Source: Flavobacterium piscisymbiosum (GTDB lineage: Bacteria; Bacteroidota; Bacteroidia; Flavobacteriales; Flavobacteriaceae). Taken from it: DNA of 64,000 bases. Positions 16,937-27,148 of the stretch are shown one piece after another (position 1 is the first letter of the stretch; every line of letters begins with the position of its first letter). A program made the position numbers and the translations under genes. The stretch spans positions 5,642,001-5,706,000 of the forward strand of contig NZ_JAJJMM010000001.1 of the NCBI RefSeq assembly GCF_020905295.1, in the 5' to 3' direction. Under the pieces are notes generated by a model. That model was not told the origin of the DNA. It saw only the letters and a program-made list of their open reading frames with translations, and ran no database searches.

Positions 16937-19582
16937 ATGAGTGCAGGCGCGAAATTTTTAAGAGCAGATTTACATATACATTCTTTCGGAGAATTTGGCT
17001 CATTTGATGTAGTTGATACCACAATGACACCTACAGCAATTGTAGATACCGCAATTGAAAAAAAATTAAGTATCATTAGTATAACAGATCACAATGAAAT
17101 CCACAATTCATATACAGCAATTGAATATGCTAAAGAAAAAAACATACTGGTTTTACCTGGTGTAGAAATTAGTACAACTCAAGGTCATTTATTAGTGTAT
17201 TTTGAAACTTACAAAAACCTAAGAGATTTTTTTGGCAATTTAACAGTAAGTGAGGACAAAAAAATTTGCCACCAAGGTATACTAGAGTGCTTGGAGCTTG
17301 CTAAAATATACAATGGCTTTGGTATATTAGCTCATATAGAGTTATCCTCTGGGTTTGAACAAACTATTGGTAGATTTGGACCTCCAATAGAAGAAATATT
17401 AAAACACGAGTATTTACTGGGTTTAGAAATTAACTCTAAATCTAGTATAAATTTATATACAGATTTAGACGAGAGTCTTGATAGAAAAAGACTTTTAAAG
17501 TTGCGTAAAGAACATTTAGGATATGACGACAGTTATACTTTACCCAAATTAATGTCATCTGATTCACATTCTTTAAACAGATTAGGAACAAATGCAGAGG
17601 GGGAAAATAAACTAACTCGATTTAAAGTAGATGAATTAAATTTTCACTCTATAAAAATAGCATTACTTACTCACGAATCAAGAGTAAGATTAGAAAATGA
17701 AGTTCCAGAAATGCGGCCAATTATTCAAAGCATAACAATTGAAGGAGGACTTCTTGATGATATTGAAATTAAATTAAGTAGTAACCTTACCTGTATAATA
17801 GGAAGTCGTGGTGCCGGAAAATCAACGCTATTAGAGGCAATTCGTGAAACATCTGGTAATAATTCAAAATCTACTGTTGTTGATTCTGACGTTTGGCCCC
17901 AGAAAATAAAATTAAAATATGTTGATGAAGCCAATCAAATTATTGATTTCACGCGCGAAAAAAATAGTAATTTACAAAATGTAACTGACCCAATAAATGG
18001 CATATCAAAAGTTGATATTGAAACTTACGGACAGGGAGAAACTGCTGACACAATTCAAAATAGTGATGATAATCCAAAAGTACTAATAGATTTTCTTGAC
18101 AGCTTTTTAAGATTGAATGCAAAGTTAGTTGAGGACAAAGAATTAGTTTCATTACTTCTTGAAAACCAAAGTGAAGCTAAGAAATTAAGAATCGGGCTGT
18201 TAAGTTTTGAAGAAACCGAAAAAGCGTTAAAAAACGAACAAAAAAAATTAGAAAATCTTGAAAAAGAAAAAGCTGGTGAACTTGTAAAATATCAAAATGC
18301 ATTAATTAAAGAACGTGGAATTAGAAGTGAGTTAATAATCGACTTAAACAAATTGATTAAAAATTACAAGGAGATTTTAAGTGATGACGATACTTTCAAG
18401 AATTTTGAATCTTTGGTCGATACAGATATAATAGTTGGTAAAGATTTTTTTAAGAAAGTTAAGGAAATAGTAGCAGATTTTTCAGCAGTTGTCAAAACAA
18501 AATCAAATGAATTAAATGCTGAACTAACTGCAAAAATAGCTGAACTTAACGAACAACTTAACAATTGGACTGCAAAAGAAAAGTCAATACAAGATAAAAT
18601 TGATACTAAAAAAATAGAATTTGAAAAACAAGGTATCCCTTTTGACTTAGGTAAAATAAATCAAATTTCTAAAGATATCGTCGATTATCAAAAAATCATA
18701 ACGAAATTAAATTTAGATAAAAAAAAGCTCATAGATTTATCTACCGAAAGAGATGGACTATTAGCTAAAAGAAGTGCTATAAAAAATGACATTTATGTAG
18801 AGAGAAATACATTCGCAAAAAAAGCTAATGCAGATTTAAGAAATACTATTGATGGTTTTTTTATATCAATAAAATATAAAAAAGGTAAATTCTCACCTGA
18901 TTTTGATGCGCTTTTAAGATCTAAAATGGACTGGAGAACCCTTAAAAAATCTAAGCTAATCTCAGAACAATTATCTCCCTTTGAATTTGTTGAAGCTTGT
19001 AAGAGTGGTAATAAAAATATTTTAATAAAAATATTAGATGAAGAAGGAAGTCCAATTTTATCTGATTTCGATGCAGCAACTATTATAGAAAAAACAATAA
19101 AAGATTACAACTATGAAGATTATGAAGCATTAGCTTTTGAAGACTTTCCTTCAATAATAGTTACAAAATCAGTAGCCGACGACAATGGAGATGTAAAATA
19201 TTATAGCAAACCCATTTCTCAACTATCACTAGGACAACAGCATTCAGTACTTTTGGGAATTTTAATGCTTTCAGACAGCAACAAACCATTAATTATTGAT
19301 CAACCCGAGGATAATTTAGATAGTGAATTTATCTATAAAACAATAGTAAAAAATCTAAGAAAAATTAAAGAACAACGACAAGTTATAATTGTTACGCACA
19401 ATGCAAATATTGCAGTTTTAGGAGATGCTGAATTAATTATTCCTCTAAAAAGTACAAGTATTAAAACTCACGTATTAAATTCTGGCTCAATCGATAGAAA
19501 AGAAACTAGAGAAATTTGTTGTGAAATATTAGAAGGTGGAAAAAGAGCATTTATTCAAAGACAAAATATTTACGGAATATAA
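16937..19582 (+). CDS. PHP-domain/SMC-like ATPase (TrlF/Ppl-type), probable phage defence
   Basis: 881 residues. Residues 9-250 are a PHP metal-dependent phosphoesterase domain with His13-x-His15, Asp51-His52, Glu77, His133 and Asp209-x-His211 in the expected order, so the metal site looks complete. Residues 265-881 are an SMC/RecN-like ATPase. Walker A is GSRGAGKST at 289-297, followed by a long charged coiled coil (about 400-650), an ABC signature LSLGQQ at 763-768 and Walker B LIIDQPEDNLD near 785-795. This PHP-plus-ATPase architecture is annotated TrlF and matches the phage-defence protein Ppl. The next gene encodes a truncated nuclease, consistent with a defence locus. Intact reading frame. 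Confidence 0.8.
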   Translation: MSAGAKFLRADLHIHSFGEFGSFDVVDTTMTPTAIVDTAIEKKLSIISITDHNEIHNSYTAIEYAKEKNILVLPGVEISTTQGHLLVYFETYKNLRDFFGNLTVSEDKKICHQGILECLELAKIYNGFGILAHIELSSGFEQTIGRFGPPIEEILKHEYLLGLEINSKSSINLYTDLDESLDRKRLLKLRKEHLGYDDSYTLPKLMSSDSHSLNRLGTNAEGENKLTRFKVDELNFHSIKIALLTHESRVRLENEVPEMRPIIQSITIEGGLLDDIEIKLSSNLTCIIGSRGAGKSTLLEAIRETSGNNSKSTVVDSDVWPQKIKLKYVDEANQIIDFTREKNSNLQNVTDPINGISKVDIETYGQGETADTIQNSDDNPKVLIDFLDSFLRLNAKLVEDKELVSLLLENQSEAKKLRIGLLSFEETEKALKNEQKKLENLEKEKAGELVKYQNALIKERGIRSELIIDLNKLIKNYKEILSDDDTFKNFESLVDTDIIVGKDFFKKVKEIVADFSAVVKTKSNELNAELTAKIAELNEQLNNWTAKEKSIQDKIDTKKIEFEKQGIPFDLGKINQISKDIVDYQKIITKLNLDKKKLIDLSTERDGLLAKRSAIKNDIYVERNTFAKKANADLRNTIDGFFISIKYKKGKFSPDFDALLRSKMDWRTLKKSKLISEQLSPFEFVEACKSGNKNILIKILDEEGSPILSDFDAATIIEKTIKDYNYEDYEALAFEDFPSIIVTKSVADDNGDVKYYSKPISQLSLGQQHSVLLGILMLSDSNKPLIIDQPEDNLDSEFIYKTIVKNLRKIKEQRQVIIVTHNANIAVLGDAELIIPLKSTSIKTHVLNSGSIDRKETREICCEILEGGKRAFIQRQNIYGI

Positions 19583-19602
19583 AAGTGTAATAGCAGGGCG
19601 TT

Positions 19603-20142
19603 ATGCCTCATTCTAAAAAAAAAATACAACAAAATAAAATGGCAGACAGAGCAGCAATAGATACAATCCGAGGATATTTTTATCAATTTGATTACTCGAT
19701 AATTTCCGTACTTAATTTATTAAAAGATACTGATTCAATTTTAGTTGAAGGTGTAGAAGATGTTGATATTACGACAGCAACGGAAACAACTGCAATACAA
19801 TGCAAATACTACGAGAATACAGAGTATAATCATTCAGTTATTAAAAAGCCAATAATGTTAATGCTTAATCATTTTAAAGATGTAAAATTAGGCAAGAAAA
19901 CTGAGATAAAATACAACCTAAGAGGCTTCTATAAATCAGGTCAATCGAAATTATCACTACCATTAAGTATTCAAAATCTTAAAGATGATTTCTTAACTTA
20001 CAGTCAAACTGAAAAAATTAATGGTGTAAGTACTAAAGTCAAACATTTGCATCATGATGATCTTAAACTGAATGATGTAGAATTGAATGATTTTTTGCAA
20101 CTTGGAAAAACCGGTCAATTTGACCACCTAATTCCGGAGTAA
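19603..20142 (+). pseudogene. DUF4297/Cap4-like nuclease, C-terminally truncated by IS21
   Basis: Starts at ATG 19603 or, more likely, 19639 (MADRAAIDTIRGYFYQFDYS). The text VEGVEDVDI followed about 20 residues later by IQCKYY gives the acidic pair and QxK of a PD-(D/E)XK variant, as in DUF4297 and Cap4-type dsDNA nucleases used in defence. The native frame ends at about residue 169. The last ten residues (TGQFDHLIPE) come from the IS terminal repeats. Full-length relatives are much longer, so an effector or recognition part is missing. It follows the PHP-ATPase by 20 bases, probably one transcription unit. Confidence 0.75.
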
Positions 20143-20200
20143 ATTGACCACCCGTTCCGGAGCAAACTGACCACCTAATTCCGGAACAAATTGACCACCA
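20111..20200. repeat. IS21 left-end multiple terminal repeats
   Basis: Four copies of a roughly 22-base unit, each containing TTGACCACC or CTGACCACC followed by a TTCCGGA-type string. These are transposase (IstA) binding sites. Confidence 0.85.
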
Positions 20201-20282
20201 AGTTTTGTGGTTAATTAACGATTAAAAACTATTGATTTTTTCATGTTGTTAGAACCATACATTCGTTAAAAATATACGGATT

Positions 20283-21830
20283 ATGGCAAACAAAATAACA
20301 GACATGAGTAAAATTAGAAAAGTAATTAAATTCTATTGTAATGGAAAGAGTAAGTTATTTATAAGTAGCTACTTATCCCTTTCAAGAAATACGGTAAAGA
20401 AATATATTTCTTTATTTGAAGTTCTCGGATTAAGCTTTGAATTAATCGACCAAAAAACCGATGCAGAGCTGGAACTTTTATTCTCCCAGACTAGTGTAGA
20501 GGCCATTGGCCCGAGATTACAGACACTTTATGATTTTTTTCCTAAAATGGAACGTGAACTAAAAAAAGTTGGCGTTACCGTACAGCATATGTGGGAACAA
20601 TATATTGCTGTAAATCCTGATGGTTATCGAACTTCACAATTTCATTATCACTACAATATATGGGGCAAACGAGTTAATCCGGTCATGCATATGAACCATA
20701 AGGCTGGTGATAAAATGTATGTTGATTATGCCGGAAAGACACTCTCAATTATTGATATAGATACCGGAGAAGTCAAGGAAGTACAATTTTTTGTAGCAAT
20801 ATTAGGCGCTAGCCAATACACGTATGCTGAAGCTTCCATGAGCCAGCAAAAGGAAAACTTTGTTGACTCAGTAGAGAATGCCATGCGCTTTTTTGAAGGT
20901 ACTCCTGCTGCCATTGTTCCGGATAATTTAAAATCTGCAGTAATAAAAAGCAGTCGTTTTGAACCGACAATCAATGAAACCCTGGCTGATTTAGCAGAAC
21001 ACTACGAAACTACCATTTTACCTGCCAGAGCTTACAGGCCCAGAGACAAATCATTAGTTGAAGGAGCTGTTAAGATATTATATCGAAGGATTTATGTAAC
21101 CATAAAAGAAACCAAGTTCTTTTCTCTGGAAGAATTAAACCAGCAGATCTGGGATTTACTTGACTCTCATAATAACAGAAAACTAACAGGACGGCCTTAT
21201 TCCCGCTTTGAATTATTTTTAGAAGACGAAAAAGAAAAACTACGTCCACTGCCACAAGATCGTTTTGAAATTAAATATCAATCTTTTGCAACAGTAATGC
21301 AAAACGGTCATGTTCAATTAAGCCAGGACAAAAACTATTACAGCGTTCCGTATCAATATGTAAAAAAGAAAGCAAAGCTGTTATATACCAAATCAACGGT
21401 AGAGATTTATTATAAATACAATCGAATAGCTGTACATCCAAGAAACTACAAACCTTATGTCTATACAACAACCCCTGAGCATTTAGCAAGTACACATCAA
21501 TTTGTAGCTCAATGGAGTGCTGCCCGCTTCATTGAATGGGCTAATAATATTGATGAGTCAGTGGGAGAATATATAATGCAGATAATCGAAAGCAGAAATC
21601 ATCCGGAACAGGCTTATAAAAGTTGTTTAGGAATACTGAATTTTGAAAAAAAGGTAGGCAGACAGCGATTAATAAATGCCTGCAGGCGGGCACTTGATTT
21701 TAAAATTTACAATTTTAAGACCATACAAAATATTTTAGAAAACAACTTGGATCATATTGATTTTGATCAAGAACCTGAGCAGGAACTTCCCGATCACAGT
21801 AACATAAGAGGAAAACACTATTATAACTAA
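20283..21830 (+). CDS. istA: IS21 family transposase IstA
   Basis: 515 residues. The N-terminal helix-turn-helix (KLFISSYLSLSRNTVKKYI) is followed by an rve/DDE integrase core. The catalytic residues are the Asp in MYVDYAGK near 144, the Asp in IVPDNLKSAV near 220, and the Glu in SLVEGAVK near 260. A C-terminal DNA-binding domain follows. It would cut and join the IS ends together with IstB. The length is usual for IstA and no frame disruption is seen. Confidence 0.95.
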   Translation: MANKITDMSKIRKVIKFYCNGKSKLFISSYLSLSRNTVKKYISLFEVLGLSFELIDQKTDAELELLFSQTSVEAIGPRLQTLYDFFPKMERELKKVGVTVQHMWEQYIAVNPDGYRTSQFHYHYNIWGKRVNPVMHMNHKAGDKMYVDYAGKTLSIIDIDTGEVKEVQFFVAILGASQYTYAEASMSQQKENFVDSVENAMRFFEGTPAAIVPDNLKSAVIKSSRFEPTINETLADLAEHYETTILPARAYRPRDKSLVEGAVKILYRRIYVTIKETKFFSLEELNQQIWDLLDSHNNRKLTGRPYSRFELFLEDEKEKLRPLPQDRFEIKYQSFATVMQNGHVQLSQDKNYYSVPYQYVKKKAKLLYTKSTVEIYYKYNRIAVHPRNYKPYVYTTTPEHLASTHQFVAQWSAARFIEWANNIDESVGEYIMQIIESRNHPEQAYKSCLGILNFEKKVGRQRLINACRRALDFKIYNFKTIQNILENNLDHIDFDQEPEQELPDHSNIRGKHYYN

Positions 21831-21846
21831 ATTAAATCTTGAAAAA

Positions 21847-22584
21847 ATGAATGAATCCACAGTAACCAAAATGAAACAAATGAAGCTTTATGGCATGTTT
21901 AATGCTTTTAAAACAGCCATTGAAAGCGGAAAAACAGATCATTATACCCTTGACCAGTTTGTATCGATGATTATTGATGCAGAATGGGATGAAAGGTACA
22001 ATCGTCGTATTGAACGAAGTATCACTAATGCCAAATTCCATTACAAATCAAATATTGAAAGTATCAATTTTGATGTATCACGTAATCTGGACAGAAACAT
22101 GGTACTGCGTCTGGCAGAATGCGAATTTATAGAGAAAAATGAAAACATTTTAATCACTGGAAGTACCGGGGTCGGTAAAAGTTATTTAGGTACCGCATTA
22201 GGTTATCAAGCCTGTATACAGGGTTTTAAGGTAAGTTATTTTAATACCTCAAAATTGTTTGCTAGACTAAAAATGGCTAAAGCAGATGGCACTTATCTGC
22301 GGGAACTTACCAAAATACAAAGACAGGATGTTATAATACTTGATGATTTTGGACTCCAGGCACTTGACAGCCATAACCGAATTACTCTTTTAGAGATCAT
22401 AGAGGACAGGCATAATAACGGCTCTATAATCGTGACATCACAAATCCCAGTTCAGGGCTGGTATGATATAATTGGAGAAAAAACGATAGCCGATGCAATA
22501 TTAGACAGACTTATACACCAATCTCACAGGCTTGAATTACATGGAGAATCGATGAGAAAGAAAAGAGGAATAAACAAAGAGTGA
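21847..22584 (+). CDS. istB: IS21 family helper ATPase IstB
   Basis: 245 residues, a DnaC-like AAA+ ATPase that selects target DNA and stimulates IstA. Walker A is GSTGVGKSYLG (about 100-110) and Walker B is VIILDDFGLQ (about 162-171). It starts 16 bases after istA, the normal coupled arrangement. Full length. Confidence 0.95.
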   Translation: MNESTVTKMKQMKLYGMFNAFKTAIESGKTDHYTLDQFVSMIIDAEWDERYNRRIERSITNAKFHYKSNIESINFDVSRNLDRNMVLRLAECEFIEKNENILITGSTGVGKSYLGTALGYQACIQGFKVSYFNTSKLFARLKMAKADGTYLRELTKIQRQDVIILDDFGLQALDSHNRITLLEIIEDRHNNGSIIVTSQIPVQGWYDIIGEKTIADAILDRLIHQSHRLELHGESMRKKRGINKE

Positions 22585-22643
22585 TATTTTATTATATTTG
22601 AATACTAATTAACAGATGAAAAAATATAGTTTTTAATCAAAAC

Positions 22644-22736
22644 GGAGGTGGTCATTTTGCTCCGGAATTAGGTGGTCATTTTGAACTGGAATCAGGTGCT
22701 CACTTTAAAACGGAATGGGGTGATCAATATAACCGG
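22644..22736. repeat. IS21 right-end multiple terminal repeats
   Basis: Four inverted counterparts of the left-end unit (GGTGGTCATTTT, AGGTGGTCATTTT, AGGTGCTCACTTT, GGGTGATCAATAT), the outermost being most degenerate. Confidence 0.8.
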
Positions 22737-25159
22737 AATTTGCAGTTTAGTGGAATCTTACTCCCTGAAGGCAAAGGAACGTAGAGGTTTTCAATATTGT
22801 GTATATCTGTACGCAAATTACTATTTAGACGCACCACCATATCGAAGCGCATTTCTTTTTCAAAAACAACACCAGCAACATTTCCTGCAAAGGCAGTATT
22901 TAAAACCATATTGACATCAGAAATGGATAAGCCATATTGTGCAATTTTGTTGCGATCGTACTCGACAACTATTTGTGGTAAACCAGTTACCTTTTCAATG
23001 GTCGGTTCGGTCACACCTTCTACAGGTGCTATTAATGTACCGACAATTTTTGCTTGTTTTGCTAACTCGTCAAGATCGTCTCCAAATATTTTTATAGCGA
23101 CATCTTGTCGTATTCCTGTCATTAATTCATTAAATCGCATTTGCATTGGCTGGGTTACTTCAACTTTGACACCAGGCAATACAGACAAAACTTCTTCAAT
23201 TTTCTCTTGTATTTCCTCACGTGAATCAGCACTAGTCCATTCTTTCTTGTCCTTCATTTGCAGCATCATATCGCCTTTTTCAATAGGCATTGGATCTGTA
23301 GGGATTTCGGCACTACCAATACGCGTTACAATTTGTCTAATTTCAGGAAATTTCTTTTTCAGCATTCCTTCTGCTACAGTGAAAGTTTCAACTGTTTGCG
23401 ATAGTGAGGCTCCCTGCATCATTGATATTTCCACTGTTAAATCACCTTCCTCAAGGGTTGGGATAAATTCTCCTCCAATAGTATTGAAAATCCATATACT
23501 AACTAAAAATAAAAGTGCAAATATAGCTATTAAAGATTTTTTAAACCTCAATGCAAGTTCAAGCACAGGGGAATAAACACGCTGTAAGAAATCCATAATC
23601 TTATCTGAAATGTTTCTTTTATGCTCTGTTTTTTTACTAAGGCATAACGCTGACATCATTGGAACATAAGTCAGCGAAAGAATAAATGCTCCCAGAATTG
23701 CAAATGCTACTGTTTGCGCCATTGGAATAAACATTTTTCCTTCAATACCTGCAAGGGCTAAAATCGGTAGGTAAACAATCATGATAATGATTTCTCCAAA
23801 CGCTGCGCTGTTTCTTATTTTGGAAGCAGCACCATAAACCTCAGAGTCCATCTGTTCTTGGGTTAGTTTTTCTAAACCTTGATGGTGCTTACGACTTAAT
23901 GTTATTCGATGCACTATTGCTTCAACTATAATTACTGCACCGTCAACAATTAACCCAAAATCAATAGCACCTAAGCTCATAAGATTTCCTGAAACACCGA
24001 AAAGCCTCATCATGCATAATGCAAAAAGCATTGCAAGAGGTATTACGGAAGCGACAACTAATCCAGCTCGAAGATTTCCTAGAAGTAAAACTAAAATCAA
24101 AATAACAATCAAACCTCCTTCAATCAGGTTTTTCTCAACCGTGCCAATAGCTCTGCCCACTAATTCAGAGCGGTCTATAAAAGGCTCAATGATCACTCCT
24201 TCAGGAAGTGTTTTTTGAATCTGTGCCATGCGTTCCTTTACATTTTTGCTAACTTGGTTAAAATTTTCGCCTTTGAGCATTAGCGTGACACCAGCTACTA
24301 CTTCGCCCTTACCATTTCGGGTAACTGCCCCGTAACGGGTAGCCTTTCCAAACTGCACTAATGCCACATCACGAATAAGGACAGGAGTACCATTAATATT
24401 TTTAATGACTATTTTTTCAATATCATCCAAAGTTTTAACTTGGCCTAAACCCCGAATAAAATAAGCATTGCTTTGTTGTTCTATATATGACCCGCCAGTA
24501 TTTGCATTATTTTTTTCAAGGGCTTCATATATTTCAGAAATTGTAATATTCATAGCATTAAGCCTATCATTATCTAATGCAATTTCATACTGTTTTATAT
24601 AGCCTCCCCAACCGCTTACTTCTGCCAGGCCCTCAACACCCGCCATTTGTCGTTTTACAATCCAATCCTGAATGGTACGCAAATCTGTGGCGGAATACTT
24701 TTTTTCATACCCTGGTTTCGTATGAATAACATAGTGATATATTTCTCCAAGACCTGTTGTAATAGGGGCAAGCATTGGTTCTCCCATATCTTTGGTTATT
24801 TGCCCTTCTACTTCCTTAAGTTGCGCCCCTACTTGTTGACGAGCCCAATATACATCAGTTTCATCTTTGAAAACCAAAGTTACAACCGACAAACCCGATC
24901 TTGATATTGATCTTTTTTCAGTAACATTGGGAATGTTACCTGTCGCTAACTCAATAGGAGCAGTAATATATTGCTCTACTTCCTGAGCACCCATAGAGGG
25001 AGCTAATGTAATAACCTGTACCTGGTTGTTGCTAATATCAGGAATCACATCAATGGGCAATTTTACAGCACTGTAAATACCTGCAATTACAAGTGCTAGT
25101 GTCATCATTGCTATGATGATTTTGTTTTTTATGCTGAACGCAATTATCTTGTCTAACAT
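22724..25159 (-). pseudogene. czcA: CzcA-type heavy-metal RND efflux pump, C-terminally truncated
   Basis: 811 residues, against about 1030-1050 for intact family members. The N-terminus is normal (MLDKIIAFSIKNKIIIAMMT, then LPIDVIPDISNNQVQVIT). Transmembrane segment 4 carries DFGLIVDGAVIIVE, the charged signature of metal-exporting RND pumps. The reading frame runs into the IS right end, whose bases supply the last residues (KFRLY). The C-terminal half of the second periplasmic domain and transmembrane segments 8-12 are gone, so it cannot form a proton-driven pump. Distinct from the CusA at 31149. No adaptor or TolC gene is next to it. Confidence 0.9.
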
Positions 25160-25251
25160 TTTTTATTGTATAATGAATGATATTCTCAGGACATAATCCT
25201 AAAATTTCGTGGAAGTCCACAACTTGTTAACCCGAAATTACTCGGGCATCA

Positions 25252-25572
25252 TTATATTATTTGTGGCGGTTGCCATATACTTCCGAAGAAATTGGAAGAC
25301 GATATTGACTTATAAGTAGGTAAAGATATTTTGATAACACGAGTAACTATTAGTAAATAAAGTGCCGTTACAGCAAAATAAATAAATACATGCGTGCTAC
25401 AGTAATTACAAGCACAAAAAGGAGAACATAACTCGATTTGTTTATCACGTGTATCATTTCTTGAAGAAAATTCGGTTGACATATGAGAGTCAGACCCATC
25501 ATCAATATCGTTACATGGCATACAGGAAAGTGCCAGAATGATAACTGATAATATGAGGTTTATAAATTTCAA
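25252..25572 (-). CDS. DUF6660 family small exported protein
   Basis: 106 residues starting MKFINLILSVIILALSCMPC, a signal or lipobox-like segment, with a CSPFCACNYCSTH cysteine cluster (about 49-61) and a later hydrophobic segment (about 66-82). This matches DUF6660 proteins that precede Czc/Cus operons in Bacteroidota. The start codon is TTG at 25572, with no in-frame ATG nearby. It lies upstream of the truncated czcA and was probably its operon leader; likely a periplasmic metal-responsive or metal-binding protein, though unproven. Confidence 0.65.
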   Translation of the reverse strand: MKFINLILSVIILALSCMPCNDIDDGSDSHMSTEFSSRNDTRDKQIELCSPFCACNYCSTHVFIYFAVTALYLLIVTRVIKISLPTYKSISSSNFFGSIWQPPQII

Positions 25573-25648
25573 GACTGTAAAAATAAGATTTTATTTTTAT
25601 AATCAATACTTATTTATAATGATTATTAATTATTAGTATGTTTTATTA

Positions 25649-26120
25649 TTGTACTACCAATATTTTACAGCAACTCCCAAAAGGTATACCTACACAGATG
25701 CATCAATAGATGACAACAGGATTAAATCTGAAAATCCTTTAACAGCCAAACATCGATCGAACAATGTTTTGATGTATGAAATAGAGGATAAATGGAAAGC
25801 CGGTTTGGAGGCTTACTATTACAGTCATCAAAAATTAAATGATGGGACTACAGGAAGAGAATACTGGGTTTTTGGTTTTATGGTTGAAAATTAATTTTTC
25901 TGTTTTTGCTAATTTTGAAAACTTTACTGACACCAGACAAACGAAATTTGGAAGTATTTATACTGGCCCCATTTCAAATCCTGTCTTTAAGGATATTTAT
26001 GCCCCTCTTGATGGATTTGTAATAAATGCTGGTTTAAAAATTAAACAATCGGCAAATACGAAACGGATGGAAAACTTAAAGTGTACCGTCCTTTTAGTAA
26101 TAGAAAAAGATATAAACTAA
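25649..26120 (+). pseudogene. C-terminal remnant of a TonB-dependent receptor, frameshifted
   Basis: Two overlapping frames together spell the last barrel strands of a TonB receptor. The first reads RYTYTDASIDD, ENPLTAKHRSNNVLMYE, KWKAGLEAYYYSHQKLNDG and YWVFGFMVE. After a one-base shift near 25886 it continues in the next frame as FSVFANFENFTDTRQTKFGS and DGFVINAGLKIK. The N-terminal two-thirds and plug are absent, because the region to the left is the oppositely oriented DUF6660/czcA unit. This is a degraded fragment and marks another rearrangement point near 25.6 kb. Confidence 0.75.
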
Positions 26121-26143
26121 GTGATTTAGTTAAAATTCAATCC

Positions 26144-26170
26144 AAAAGATAGCGCAAGCTATCTTTTCCT
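26144..26170 (+). terminator. Terminator-like hairpin
   Basis: AAAAGATAGC (26144-26153), loop GCAA, GCTATCTTTT (26158-26167). Follows the TonB-receptor remnant and is probably its original terminator. Confidence 0.75.
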
Positions 26171-26485
26171 TTAAAAACTTACTATTTGAAATTTGCGGCA
26201 AAATCGTGGCACAAGCAATTTTAAATTATTAAGAATCCAGCAAAAGGGCAGCTGACTTTAGGTTAGTAACTTTAAATAACAGTTGTTTTTACAGCAAAAA
26301 TATTTTGATCTCATTGCTGTGAATTATTAAAAACTTCCAGCGATTCTGGTTGTTTCTCACTTGGGGCAGCCCGTGTCATTATTAATATTCTCTATGATAT
26401 TTTAGTCTTTAGTCGCCACAATACAAAGGTAAATCTGTGTTTCAATTCCACAATAGCAATTAGTAAAGTGTTTGGCAGGGAAGAA

Positions 26486-26562
26486 TTATAAGCCCAGGCC
26501 GATGGTGAAAGAATTATCAATGTGAGTGGTTTTACAGTTTACAATGCCGTTGAATCTGTAAG
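26486..26562 (-). pseudogene. Possible remnant of an outer-membrane barrel C-terminus
   Basis: On the minus strand a frame ending at 26486 reads YRFNGIVNCKTT then HIDNSFTIGLGL and stop, like the final strands of an outer-membrane transporter. A stop lies just upstream in the same frame, so only about 25 residues survive. The rest of 26171-26602 shows no gene. Confidence 0.3.
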
Positions 26563-26602
26563 TGTTTTAACATTTTATTTTAAAAAATTCAAAAAATATA
26601 TG

Positions 26603-26610
26603 TAAATTTG
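26603..26610 (+). promoter_or_regulatory. -7 promoter element
   Basis: TAAATTTG at 26603-26610 matches TAnnTTTG exactly and lies 19 bases before the ATG at 26629, implying a very short leader. Confidence 0.6.
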
Positions 26611-26628
26611 TTTTCATAATTCTTTTAT

Positions 26629-26997
26629 ATGAACCGATTTCACATCATATTGATTGTCATGCTTGGCTTTTTCTTAATGCCAACAGACACTTTTGCTTGT
26701 GGAAAAAATGTGGCAGATCATTCCTGCACAAAAAAAACGTCTACGTCTGATGAAGATGATTGTTGTTCTAAAAAGAATCATTCAGGTAATAAAAATCATG
26801 ATGGTTGTGGCGGAAAATGCGGACATTCAATGTGTGGTTGTGCTTCAGTGTGCAATGGAGGAATCTCTTTCTTAAACCAGCTTGAATTCAAAAAAATTAC
26901 TTTCAGTATTTTTTCTCAAAAACAACGATTCTACAATTCAGAAACCTCAATTTTAACAGGATTCTATTCTATTTGGCTTATACCTAAAATAAGCTAA
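26629..26997 (+). CDS. Exported Cys/His-rich metal-binding-like protein
   Basis: 122 residues: signal peptide (about 1-23, ending near TDTFA), then a Cys/His/Lys-rich middle (about 24-75) with DDCCSKKNHSGNKNHDGCGG and CGHSMCGCASVC. The C-terminal tail has no clear feature. No named family, but such small thiol/imidazole-rich exported proteins sit at the head of copper or mercury loci in Flavobacteria and probably buffer metal in the periplasm. First gene of the copper island, with its own promoter. A perfect CCTTTTTTGA/TCAAAAAAGG stem at about 27001-27034 follows. Confidence 0.65.
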   Translation: MNRFHIILIVMLGFFLMPTDTFACGKNVADHSCTKKTSTSDEDDCCSKKNHSGNKNHDGCGGKCGHSMCGCASVCNGGISFLNQLEFKKITFSIFSQKQRFYNSETSILTGFYSIWLIPKIS

Positions 26998-27148
26998 ATA
27001 CCTTTTTTGATAGCCATAGGTGTGTCAAAAAAGGAAGGCATTTGCTTTTCATTATTTAAATTTTTCGCTTATATAGAATAATAGTCTATACACCTCGTAT
27101 ATACAATTATTTCTCATAAGGCTACATTCAATTCTAATACATTTTAAA

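Larger units (their letters stand above)
20111..22736 (+). mobile_element. IS21-family insertion sequence
   Basis: About 2.6 kb with istA and istB in the usual order, 16 bases apart, flanked by multiple terminal repeats. Left end begins near CCGGTCAATTTGACCACC (20111) and right end near AACCGG (22731-22736), the two being imperfect inverted repeats. The flanks belong to different genes (nuclease at left, czcA at right), so no target duplication can be defined. Both genes look intact, so the element may still be active. Confidence 0.9.

Noticed and set aside
22797..23576. 259-residue plus-strand frame
   Set aside because: It is antisense to the clearly recognisable CzcA coding sequence and shows no domain of its own.
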